The translations under genes were made by a program, and so were the position numbers. The notes below the pieces were generated by a model, which ran no database searches, was not told the origin of the DNA, and saw only the letters and a list, made by a program, of their open reading frames with translations. 34,996 nucleotides of DNA from an uncultured Oscillospiraceae bacterium (GTDB lineage: Bacteria; Bacillota; Clostridia; Oscillospirales; Oscillospiraceae): NCBI GenBank assembly GCA_910579595.1, contig CAJTVM010000021.1, positions 1 through 34,996 of the forward strand. The letters are read 5' to 3'. Shown one piece after another: positions 1 to 6,659 of this stretch. Position 1 is the first letter of the stretch. Each line of letters opens with the position of its first letter.

Positions 1-8
1 TCCTTCAT
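1..8 (-). CDS. Start of an unidentified gene running off the left edge
   Basis: Only the first codons are inside the window (ATG at 8..6, then AAG). The start is supported by a strong Shine-Dalgarno AAGGAGG on the minus strand at about 16-22, seven bases before the ATG, and by a good promoter farther upstream at 46-74. Nothing can be said about the product. The inverted repeat over its promoter suggests a tightly controlled, perhaps autoregulated, gene. That is inference. Confidence 0.5.
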
Positions 9-34
9 CTGAGGCCCTCCTTACGGCAGAATTC

Positions 35-64
35 CGAACAATTGTATTATAGAATAATTGTTCG
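35..64. promoter_or_regulatory. Operator-like inverted repeat over the promoter
   Basis: Perfect 9-base arms, CGAACAATT at 35-43 and AATTGTTCG at 56-64, are separated by 12 bases that contain the -10 box. The dyad covers spacer, -10 and start point, so a bound protein would block transcription. The outer CGAAC/GTTCG recalls Gram-positive LexA half sites, but the arms are too far apart for a standard SOS box. The regulator is unknown. Confidence 0.55.
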
Positions 65-74
65 CATTACGCAA
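46..74 (-). promoter_or_regulatory. Sigma-A-type promoter of the leftward gene
   Basis: Read on the minus strand there is a -35 TTGCGT (69-74), a 17-base spacer and a perfect -10 TATAAT (46-51). Transcription would start near 39 and reach the ATG at 8 after a leader of about 30 bases that carries AAGGAGG. Confidence 0.6.
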
Positions 75-246
75 GTGGGAATGGTTTCCAGTAAACCGTG
101 TGCAACAGCATCTTGCACAACGCAACATCATGGTGCAACTGTACCGCATGGGTCAGATGGTCCGCAAGATTTGCCGACAGATGAGCTGCGTACCGGACTG
201 ATCATCGGATACCGCTAAAAATTCTCTCCCATATTTCTACAAAGCA
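65..246. other. Spacer without a convincing gene
   Basis: No supported coding sequence lies between the leftward promoter and the promoter of the tubulin-like gene. A short open stretch on the plus strand (about 58-201, beginning with TTG and ending TGA after VPD) has basic, Met-rich coding character but no ribosome binding site. It could be a remnant of a lost gene end. I see no homology I can name. Confidence 0.3.
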
Positions 247-255
247 TGATATACT
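247..255 (+). promoter_or_regulatory. Extended -10 promoter of the tubulin-like gene
   Basis: TG-A-TATACT is an extended -10 element (TG at 247-248, TATACT at 250-255). No good -35 is visible 16 to 18 bases upstream, which extended -10 promoters can tolerate. The transcript would carry a leader of about 80 bases before the ATG at 341. Confidence 0.45.
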
Positions 256-285
256 TTTTTAGAGGATTGGCTGAACTGGCAAGAA

Positions 286-310
286 CGTTCCGCAAGGAAC
301 GGCTTGCCGT
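286..310 (+). promoter_or_regulatory. Two overlapping small hairpins in the leader of the tubulin-like gene
   Basis: CGTTCC-GCAA-GGAACG (286-301) is a perfect 6-base-pair stem with a GNRA-type tetraloop. ACGGC-TT-GCCGT (299-310) is a second perfect stem that shares three bases with the first, so the two cannot form fully at once. They lie about 30 bases before the start codon. A regulatory role is only a possibility. Confidence 0.3.
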
Positions 311-340
311 ATGAAAAACGCAGCGGAAAGGTGATTAAGA

Positions 341-3316
341 ATGGATGTTTATCCCAAACTGCTTCTAGGCGCTGGCGGCGGTATTACCTCCCCCATGCAG
401 CAGGCCGAACAGGTAAAAAATACCGCGACGATTTTGATTGGCCTGGGCGGAACCGGCATTGACTGCCTGCGCACCATTAAAACCCAGGTCTATGCCCGGT
501 TGAAACCGGATGATCCCACCGCAGAGGCCCCCGCCTATGAGCATATCCGTTTCCTGGGAATTGATTCCGATGAAATAAGCGAAGCCTGCCAGGGGAGACT
601 TCTGCCACTGGATAACACTGAATTCCTTTCCATCGGAAGATCCTGCCTGGGCAGAGTTTTCGATAATCCAAAGGACCTGGAGGCACGGGAGGATATGTCC
701 TGGTTTTGCTGGGAGGATCTCCGCTGCCCAGGCGCTGACCTCCGAGGTATCCGTCAGGTGGGCCGCTTCCTGATGGTGGACAAATCCAGGCAATTCATGG
801 ATCGCGTGGAGCAGGAAATTGCGTCGGCCACAGCCCGACTTGACCATCCCAGCGTTCACGTCCATATTTTTTCCGGCCTTTGCGGCGGCACGGGATCCGG
901 CTGCTTCCTGGACGTATGTTATATGGTGCGCCACATTGTTGATAAGATGGGGTACGGCATAATTTTCGGCTATTTCTTCTTGCCTGATGTTACTCTGTCC
1001 AAAATTCCTCCCGCTGACAAAAATCTACGTGCGCACGTTGCAGCAAACGGCTATGCCGCCATGCGGGAGCTGGACTATTGTATGCAGTTGGGGCTTAACG
1101 GCGGCGGGTTCACCCAGAAATACCAAGATCACATTGATGTAGACTGGAAAACAGCCCCGGTGGATATGTGCCACCTGATATGTGCTACCGACGCTAATAA
1201 CAGCATTATCGAAAATGCCTATGGTTATGCCATGAATGTCACTGCGGAGTATATCATAGATAATTTAGCTGATTTCAATGGCCGCAGAAGCTTAGACGAA
1301 GAAGTTGCGTTTTTTCATTACGCAACGAGTATCGTTGATCAGGCCAAGACTATCGGCGCCAACATGGCATACCGTACCATCGACGGAGCCTGTGCATACA
1401 TTCCCTTTCGGGAGATCAATATCTATCTGGCCTCGGAGCTGTTCGCCAAGTTCTCCCGGATCGGCCAGAACATCCCCACCAAGGTGGATGTGGAACGGCT
1501 GGCTGCCAGCGCCTTTGCCCGGGACGCCCAGAGCCTGTCTGACGTCTACAACTCCCTGTACCGGGAGCTGTGCACCGGCTTTGACAGCAGCTATGTCCCC
1601 TATGCGGACGACTGGAAGTATGTGCGGGATTACGGCAACAGCGAGATGGTCACCTCCTACACCAACCAGACCGCCTCCAAGCTCAACACCGCCATCAAAA
1701 ACAGCCGCAGCATGACCTCCATCAACAACGAGCGGTCCCTCATCAACCGGGTGCGGGCGCAGCTGACCGAGGTCTGCCGGGACATTGAGCGGGGCCCCAT
1801 CTTCGCCTGCGGCTTGATCTCCGCCGCCCAAAGCCACAACCTGCTGAACATCATCGACGGTCTGATCCAGGAGAATATCTCCCGCTGGGATCAGGAGTCC
1901 GCCAAGTCCGTCCTGCGCCAGTCGGATTATGAGACTGCCCGCGCCAACTTTGACAACCGCCGGAAGCGCAGCCTGTTTGACAGCAACCAGAACCGCTTCA
2001 ACGACTGTGAATATTACCTGATGCTGCTGGAGCAGCACAAGCTGGCCCTGAGCTGCTATAAAGAGCTGGACGGCGTACTCAAGACCTTCCGCAAGCAGGT
2101 GGAGGATATCGCATCTGATTATTATGGCAAGTTCAGCCAGACGGTGGAAACGCTGATCCAGACCTTTAAGGAAAACCGGGATGCCTTGGCTGGCGGTGCG
2201 TCTTTCTGGGGAGACAGCTCCTTTGCTGTTCCAATGGTGACTGTCAATGAGTTGAAGGACTCTCTGGACGCGGAAGTTGAGAAGATCAACATGAAAGGGA
2301 TATTCTACATTTTCGTAAATCTTCTCCTGGAGCATGAGGATGCCTGGATTGCCGGAGATGAAAACAAAATCGCCAAGCTGGTCAACAGCTTCTTTGTGGA
2401 TACTGCGTTCTACGGCTTCGCCAACCGGACCATCACCTCCTTTCTTAAGGATAAGTACAGCACCGACAATGACGAGCAATTGGTAAACAAGGTTTACAGC
2501 GACTACATAAAGCCCCTGCTCACAAAGGCAGGCTCCCATTTCCCCTTCAGTACGGTGTGGACGCAATCCGATACGGCCAGATCGGTGTTTCTCTCCCTGC
2601 CTGAATCTTCCTGGATTATCCGGGCCGCCGCCGAGCACATCAATAACTGGAACAGGGAGGCAAGCACCTTACCCGATCGTATTTTTGCCATGCATAGCCA
2701 CCGTGGTTTTCTGCTGTGCGCATACGGTCTTTGCGCCGAATACGCGGACAGTTATTTTAAACACAGTATTACGGGTCGGCATTCCTATGAAGGCAAGCCT
2801 GTTCCCGATATGCCCTTTACCGATTGGCGCAAGCTGCCGTTGCTGACCCCGCAGAGTATTCTGCCATTGGAGAAAATGCCTGAGCATGTTCAGATGCTCG
2901 TCCGCACAGTTCAGGAGCTATACGACCAAGCCGCCGGGGCCGGAATATTTGATGATACAAATCACATCTGTGTCCCCGATCCTGTCAGAACCGAGGAAAT
3001 TCGGGTGTTGGCGCAGGAAGCTGAGGAAATGGCAGCGCATACCGCAGTACCTTCAGATTCGGCAGCTCTGCGGGAGATGCTGGACAGGCTCCATGCCGCC
3101 CGGGATATTCCTATGAGCCCTACTGGATATTGGCTGAGGAATGACGGCTGTAATGCCAAACGCGAGATCAAGCTAAGCATACAAAAAGACTATTTCGTGT
3201 CTTCGCCCGCCTATCATGACCTTGTCCGTGACATTCTCCATCAGATCGATGACCTGAAGGCTGCGATCGATCACGCCGCCAATGCCATCCAGCACAAAAT
3301 GGAAGATGTAAATTGA
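341..3316 (+). CDS. Large tubulin/FtsZ-like GTPase (Tubulin_2 type)
   Basis: The 991-residue protein has a Rossmann-like start, GLGGTG at about residues 34-39, and a tubulin/FtsZ signature loop GGTGSG at about 182-187, after a hydrophobic strand (HIFSGLCGG). This combination is typical of the 'tubulin-like' Tubulin_2 proteins, which are much longer than FtsZ or TubZ (about 350-450 residues). The C-terminal 600 residues are mostly helical and I recognise no further domain. The family is expected to bind GTP and may polymerise, but its biological role is not known to me. The ATG at 341 has AAAGGTG about nine bases upstream. The gene is convergent with the relaxase gene, and a strong hairpin separates them. 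Third-position GC is visibly higher in about 1390-2160 than in the flanks. The family call is fairly safe; a role in element segregation or in conflict is speculation. Confidence 0.8.
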   Translation: MDVYPKLLLGAGGGITSPMQQAEQVKNTATILIGLGGTGIDCLRTIKTQVYARLKPDDPTAEAPAYEHIRFLGIDSDEISEACQGRLLPLDNTEFLSIGRSCLGRVFDNPKDLEAREDMSWFCWEDLRCPGADLRGIRQVGRFLMVDKSRQFMDRVEQEIASATARLDHPSVHVHIFSGLCGGTGSGCFLDVCYMVRHIVDKMGYGIIFGYFFLPDVTLSKIPPADKNLRAHVAANGYAAMRELDYCMQLGLNGGGFTQKYQDHIDVDWKTAPVDMCHLICATDANNSIIENAYGYAMNVTAEYIIDNLADFNGRRSLDEEVAFFHYATSIVDQAKTIGANMAYRTIDGACAYIPFREINIYLASELFAKFSRIGQNIPTKVDVERLAASAFARDAQSLSDVYNSLYRELCTGFDSSYVPYADDWKYVRDYGNSEMVTSYTNQTASKLNTAIKNSRSMTSINNERSLINRVRAQLTEVCRDIERGPIFACGLISAAQSHNLLNIIDGLIQENISRWDQESAKSVLRQSDYETARANFDNRRKRSLFDSNQNRFNDCEYYLMLLEQHKLALSCYKELDGVLKTFRKQVEDIASDYYGKFSQTVETLIQTFKENRDALAGGASFWGDSSFAVPMVTVNELKDSLDAEVEKINMKGIFYIFVNLLLEHEDAWIAGDENKIAKLVNSFFVDTAFYGFANRTITSFLKDKYSTDNDEQLVNKVYSDYIKPLLTKAGSHFPFSTVWTQSDTARSVFLSLPESSWIIRAAAEHINNWNREASTLPDRIFAMHSHRGFLLCAYGLCAEYADSYFKHSITGRHSYEGKPVPDMPFTDWRKLPLLTPQSILPLEKMPEHVQMLVRTVQELYDQAAGAGIFDDTNHICVPDPVRTEEIRVLAQEAEEMAAHTAVPSDSAALREMLDRLHAARDIPMSPTGYWLRNDGCNAKREIKLSIQKDYFVSSPAYHDLVRDILHQIDDLKAAIDHAANAIQHKMEDVN

Positions 3317-3338
3317 TAAACACATTGAGAGATAAAAT

Positions 3339-3372
3339 GAAAGCCCACCCATGCGGGCATGGGTGGGCTTTC
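3339..3372. terminator. Bidirectional intrinsic terminator between convergent genes
   Basis: A perfect 16-base-pair stem (3339-3354 with 3357-3372) lies 22 bases after the tubulin-like gene and just after the relaxase stop at 3375. On the minus strand it is followed by TTTCATTTTATC. On the plus strand there is only a short T run inside the stem end, so it should work best for the relaxase transcript. Confidence 0.8.
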
Positions 3373-3374
3373 GC

Positions 3375-4784
3375 TCAACGGTCTGTTTCCCGCTGTTGGT
3401 TTCTTTCTTCCTGGACCGTCTCAAGACCTAAAATTTTATCAACGTTTTGCTTTGCTGTGCGGTAGGCAATCATATCCTGCCGTGCCGAACGGTACTCCTC
3501 ATACCGCTCCTGCTTTTCAGCCAGGAGAGCGGCGTACTGATCGGATAACTGGGCCACCTTGGGAATGGGCTTGCCGCCCAGGGCGTCAAAAGCCTTTTTC
3601 GCCGCTTCATGCTTGGCAATCTCATCCCCATGCTTGGCGAGAAATTCCTTCTTGTGGCGGGATTTTTTGTAAGCAGCGTAGATCTCCCGTGTCTTGGAGT
3701 AATTGATGATATGGGTTTTGAGCTGGGCAACCTCGGCCATACGCGCCTCCATCTGCTTGATCTGGCGGGACGCCGTTTCAAAGCGATCCCCGGCCTGCGC
3801 TGCCCGCGCCGACAATTCGTCATAGTCGGTCAGACCGTTGTCTATCAAGAAGTTCAGCGTCTTAGCGGCCTCTTTCAGATTGAATACCTTCGCCCAATGC
3901 TCATAGCCAGCGCCCTTTCCAGCCGCCATCTTCGCCTGGATGTCGATGAGCAGATTGACCTTTCGGTTATCCCGCCGGAACGGCTTCTGTGCTGCAGAGG
4001 CGCACCCGCGCCGGTGGCTGGTGCGCGCCCGAAGGGCTTCCCTGGTATAGTCGGCCCCCAGGCGGTGGGAACGGGTGAAACGCTCCTGCCCGGGGGCGCG
4101 GAAGGACAGCTGCTTGCCCTCCTTGATCTCATAACCCTCGGCCCGCATTTTTGCCAGGAAGTCCTCATAGCCCCGGCATTCCGGCAGCACCCGGTCAATG
4201 GTCTGGCGCAGGCGCTCCTTCCAGCTGGAACCGTATTTGATCGCCATAGCTTCCCCGGACTGCATTGCTTTTTGCTGTGGATGCTCAATAATAGACAGGC
4301 CATGTGCCCTGCACAGCTCATCATTGAGCCGCCGCAGGACCAGGTAAGAATCCTTGACGTTTTCAAATTTGCCGTCACAGTTGAGATTGGTGCTGTTAAA
4401 CTCTATGTGGGTGTGGACATGGGCTTTATCTACATGGGTGGACACTACAAATTGATGCTGTCCCCCGGTAAATTTCATGGCCAGCTCATAGCCCAGGCGG
4501 TTGGCCTCCTCCGGGCTGATCTCCCCGGGTTGGAAGGATTGGATCACCCGGTACATAATAACATCCCGTCTTTTTGGCTGGCCCCGCCCAGTAAGCTGGT
4601 AGTAAAGGCGTTTGCTGAGTTCAAACTCCTCAGCAGCTGTTTCCGGCGCGCACATATAAGAGGATACCAGCGCGCCGTCCCGCGTTTTTTCCGGTTTCTG
4701 ATCATAGTCCAGGCGATCTGTCATGGACTGTTGCCGGGTTCGGCTGCGCATGGTTTTCCGGGGAAGAATTTTGGAAATTGCCAT
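3375..4784 (-). CDS. MOB-P type relaxase (MobA/VirD2-like)
   Basis: This 469-residue protein nicks oriT and pilots the transferred strand. The metal-binding motif is H-V-D-K-A-H-V-H-T-H, with histidines at about 117, 122, 124 and 126. The likely catalytic tyrosine is Tyr27 in the context LDYDQKPEKT, matching the N-terminal 'Y-x-x-x-P-E-K-T' region of this family. The C-terminal half is charged and helical, without a helicase or primase domain. I start it at ATG 4784, four bases after the stop of the primase-like gene and with GGTGA just upstream, so the two are one translation-coupled unit. It is not next to mobC as in simpler layouts: an HU gene and the primase-like gene lie between. A strong terminator follows. 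Confidence 0.92.
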   Translation of the reverse strand: MAISKILPRKTMRSRTRQQSMTDRLDYDQKPEKTRDGALVSSYMCAPETAAEEFELSKRLYYQLTGRGQPKRRDVIMYRVIQSFQPGEISPEEANRLGYELAMKFTGGQHQFVVSTHVDKAHVHTHIEFNSTNLNCDGKFENVKDSYLVLRRLNDELCRAHGLSIIEHPQQKAMQSGEAMAIKYGSSWKERLRQTIDRVLPECRGYEDFLAKMRAEGYEIKEGKQLSFRAPGQERFTRSHRLGADYTREALRARTSHRRGCASAAQKPFRRDNRKVNLLIDIQAKMAAGKGAGYEHWAKVFNLKEAAKTLNFLIDNGLTDYDELSARAAQAGDRFETASRQIKQMEARMAEVAQLKTHIINYSKTREIYAAYKKSRHKKEFLAKHGDEIAKHEAAKKAFDALGGKPIPKVAQLSDQYAALLAEKQERYEEYRSARQDMIAYRTAKQNVDKILGLETVQEERNQQRETDR

Positions 4785-4788
4785 AGAT

Positions 4789-5739
4789 TCACCGCGCCCC
4801 TTCCCGCTGGCGCTGTTTCTGGCGTACCGCTTGGATATGGGCACAGAGAAATTCATTATAGTCCTTTCCGTGCTCCGCAGGCGGCGGGTTGCGATAGATC
4901 AATTTCACTCTTTGGGACAGATCCGGATGTTCCCGGATGGCGTTTTCCTGCCGGTCCATGCCCTCCACCCCAGCCCTGTCATTGTCCAGGCACAAGCTCA
5001 CCTGGGTGACGTGCGGGTGGTCACGGAGGAATTGGAACATAGCACGGGGCGCGGTACCGCCCAGAGAGAGGTAATGGCTGTCCCGCCAGTCGCCCCCGGT
5101 CAGCTTCACCAGCGCAGCCAGGGACAGGGCGTCAATGGGGCTTTCCGCAACAGCCAGCCGGGGACAGGCCGTATCAGCCGCCAACAGAGAGAAGTTATAC
5201 CGTTTGTCGCTGCCCTCCACGTCAATCCGAAAGCTGTCCCGCGTCCCCCGCAGACAGGCAGACCGGGCACGACCTGTCGGGTCGCGGCCGACAAATACGC
5301 AGTTGTGATGGCGGCGGCTCTCATATAAAATGCCGTCCCTGATACACGCGCTGATGATATCGGGATGGATGCCCCGGCCTTGCAGATAACCCAGCACTGC
5401 GGACGGAAAGCGGCCGGCCTCCGGAAGCGCAAAAGGCTTCGGCGGCTTGGGTGCCTGTCGTTCCTGGGGCGGCGGTGCGCGGTCACCACACAGCGTTTCC
5501 ACCGCCTCCGAAAAGTCCATCCCACGGACTTTTATCAGGTAATCCAGCGCCGTCCGGCCCCCGATGCCCCGGCTGTTCCAGCACCATTTTCCGTTGGATA
5601 TTTTCAGGCTGTCATGAGTGCGGGTGCAGTATTCACGGGGGCCGCACCGTTTTAGCTCATGGGGATCATAGGCTTGCAGATAGGAAAGCAGATCCCATTC
5701 CTTCGCCTTTGTAATCTGTTCTTCGGTTACGCCTGACAA
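4789..5739 (-). CDS. Primase-like protein with DUF3991 and Toprim domains
   Basis: This is a 316-residue protein. The N-terminal part (about 10-95) looks like a DUF3991/CHC2-type nucleic-acid binding module (CGPREYCTRTHDS, KWCWNSRGIGG, ALDYLI). The middle carries a Toprim fold: AVAESPIDALSLAAL with the conserved Glu, and LCLDNDRAG with the acidic D-x-D. Such proteins sit next to MOB-P relaxases in Firmicute conjugative elements and probably help to process or prime the transferred strand. I choose TTG at 5739 because AGGAGG lies seven bases upstream (5747-5752). The GTG at 5772 would put that ribosome binding site inside the gene. The relaxase starts four bases after its stop. Confidence 0.85.
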   Translation of the reverse strand: MSGVTEEQITKAKEWDLLSYLQAYDPHELKRCGPREYCTRTHDSLKISNGKWCWNSRGIGGRTALDYLIKVRGMDFSEAVETLCGDRAPPPQERQAPKPPKPFALPEAGRFPSAVLGYLQGRGIHPDIISACIRDGILYESRRHHNCVFVGRDPTGRARSACLRGTRDSFRIDVEGSDKRYNFSLLAADTACPRLAVAESPIDALSLAALVKLTGGDWRDSHYLSLGGTAPRAMFQFLRDHPHVTQVSLCLDNDRAGVEGMDRQENAIREHPDLSQRVKLIYRNPPPAEHGKDYNEFLCAHIQAVRQKQRQREGAR

Positions 5740-5788
5740 AAAAACACCTCCTAACAGGCCGGATTTGCTCACTTTATTCAGAAAAAGG

Positions 5789-5817
5789 TTGATTTATGAG
5801 GATGACCTGTGTATAAT
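5789..5817 (+). promoter_or_regulatory. Promoter of the HU gene
   Basis: TTGATT (5789-5794), a 17-base spacer and a perfect TATAAT (5812-5817) lie about 40 bases before the HU start codon. This is one of the best sigma-A promoters in the window. Confidence 0.75.
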
Positions 5818-5855
5818 ACGCAGATGTATCCAAAAAAAGATGAAGGAGCCGTGTC

Positions 5856-6128
5856 ATGAACAAATCAGAATTTATTGCCGCTGTGGCAGAGAAAAGCGGC
5901 CTGTCCAAAAAAGACTGTGAATCAGTGCATGATGCGTATATTAGATTGATTGTAGACATGGGTAAGCAGGACAACAAGGCTCAACTGGGCAATTGGGGAT
6001 CTTTTCAGATGCGGGTGTGTCCTGCCCGGACAGGCCGCAACCTCAGGATCAATGAGCCTGTAGAAATTCCCGCCGCCAAAGCGCCTGTGTTTAAGCCGGG
6101 AAAGACCTTGAAGGAAAAGCTCCAGTAA
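5856..6128 (+). CDS. HU/IHF family DNA-binding protein
   Basis: The 90-residue protein matches HU/IHF in length and pattern: an N-terminal helical part (NKSEFIAAVAEKSGLSKKD), the G-x-W-G-S-F strand, the 'R-x-G-R-N-L' arm region and a lysine-rich C terminus (FKPGKTLKEKLQ). HU bends DNA non-specifically. Here it could assist the relaxosome or compact element DNA. It has a strong promoter, AAGGAG about eight bases before the ATG, and its own terminator. It stands alone on the plus strand, divergent from the primase/relaxase pair and convergent with the helicase/mobC unit. Family assignment is secure; an oriT-related role is inference from position. Confidence 0.92.
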   Translation: MNKSEFIAAVAEKSGLSKKDCESVHDAYIRLIVDMGKQDNKAQLGNWGSFQMRVCPARTGRNLRINEPVEIPAAKAPVFKPGKTLKEKLQ

Positions 6129-6131
6129 AAG

Positions 6132-6171
6132 AAATGCCCGTGCTGTCCCCGTGTGGGCCGCGCGGGCATTT
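6132..6171 (+). terminator. Intrinsic terminator of the HU gene
   Basis: AAATGCCCG (6132-6140) pairs with CGGGCATTT (6163-6171), and the stem runs into TTTTT. It starts four bases after the HU stop codon. The 22-base loop itself is GC-rich. Confidence 0.7.
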
Positions 6172-6207
6172 TTGCTTCCCGATACCCATGAAAAGCATAA
6201 AAAGGGG

Positions 6208-6242
6208 CCCCACGCAAGCCCAGCGAAGCGGGTTGCGTGGGG
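6208..6242. other. Candidate origin of transfer: GC-rich inverted repeat next to mobC
   Basis: CCCCACGCAA (6208-6217) and TTGCGTGGGG (6233-6242) are perfect 10-base arms around a 15-base interior that can extend the stem through CCC/GGG. The repeat lies in the 150-base non-coding gap between the HU terminator and the mobC stop, and no T run follows it on either side, so it is not an obvious terminator. MOB-P oriTs commonly carry an inverted repeat beside the mobC/relaxase genes. The rest of the gap (6243-6320) is GC-rich and non-coding. The nick site cannot be assigned from sequence alone. Confidence 0.4.
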
Positions 6243-6320
6243 AGAGGCGGAAGGAATGGAGCGGGCGCAGTCCGCGCCGTCAGGCGGGGACGAAGCGGAG
6301 CGGAATTTCTTCCGACGAAG

Positions 6321-6659
6321 TCAAAGCGCTTCAAATTTTTTCAATAAAGCATTGATTCCCTCCCAAATCTGGGCATACCCCCGGCGCAGATCCTCCACAT
6401 CCTGGGCATAGATATTGCGCGTCTCGTTGCAGCGGCGGGCAATCTGATTCACATTGCTGGAAATAGAGCGCAGCAGCTTCACCAGCTCCGCCACGCTGCC
6501 CATGTCCAACTGGACGATGTAGCCGTCCACCGCCATTTTCCGCAGATAAGCCCTCAAATTCATGGTGCCCAGCAGGGCCATCTTCTGATCGATCACCGCT
6601 TTTTCCTCCGGCGACACCTTGGTATACAGGCCCACCGTTCGGCCCTCGCTGTACCTCAC
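6321..6659 (-). CDS. mobC: MobC-like relaxosome accessory protein
   Basis: The 112-residue protein has the MobC pattern: a ribbon-helix-helix-like N terminus (VGLYTKVSPEEKAVIDQKM, then LRAYLRKMAVDG) and the conserved N-V-N-Q-I-A-R-R-x-N segment around residues 70-78. MobC binds oriT and helps the relaxase to open the DNA. It starts with GTG at 6659, overlapping the helicase stop (GTGA), with GGAGG seven bases upstream, so its translation is coupled to the helicase. Its 3' end faces the candidate oriT hairpin. Confidence 0.88.
   Translation of the reverse strand: MRYSEGRTVGLYTKVSPEEKAVIDQKMALLGTMNLRAYLRKMAVDGYIVQLDMGSVAELVKLLRSISSNVNQIARRCNETRNIYAQDVEDLRRGYAQIWEGINALLKKFEAL

Noticed and set aside
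35..64. LexA/SOS box
   Set aside because: CGAAC and GTTCG are present, but 20 bases lie between them where the Gram-positive SOS box has four, so I call it only an operator-like dyad.
58..201. Short plus-strand ORF ending VPD before the tubulin-like gene
   Set aside because: There is no ribosome binding site or recognisable family and it overlaps a promoter of the other strand; it may be a remnant.
1292..2638. Open frame of 448 codons on the minus strand inside the tubulin-like gene
   Set aside because: It mirrors the GC3-rich centre of the gene, has low-complexity Val/Gly/Leu composition, no domain and no ribosome binding site.
3609..5009. Open frame of 466 codons opposite the relaxase and primase genes
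   Set aside because: The minus strand has clear relaxase and Toprim motifs in the same interval; the plus-strand product has no recognisable domain.
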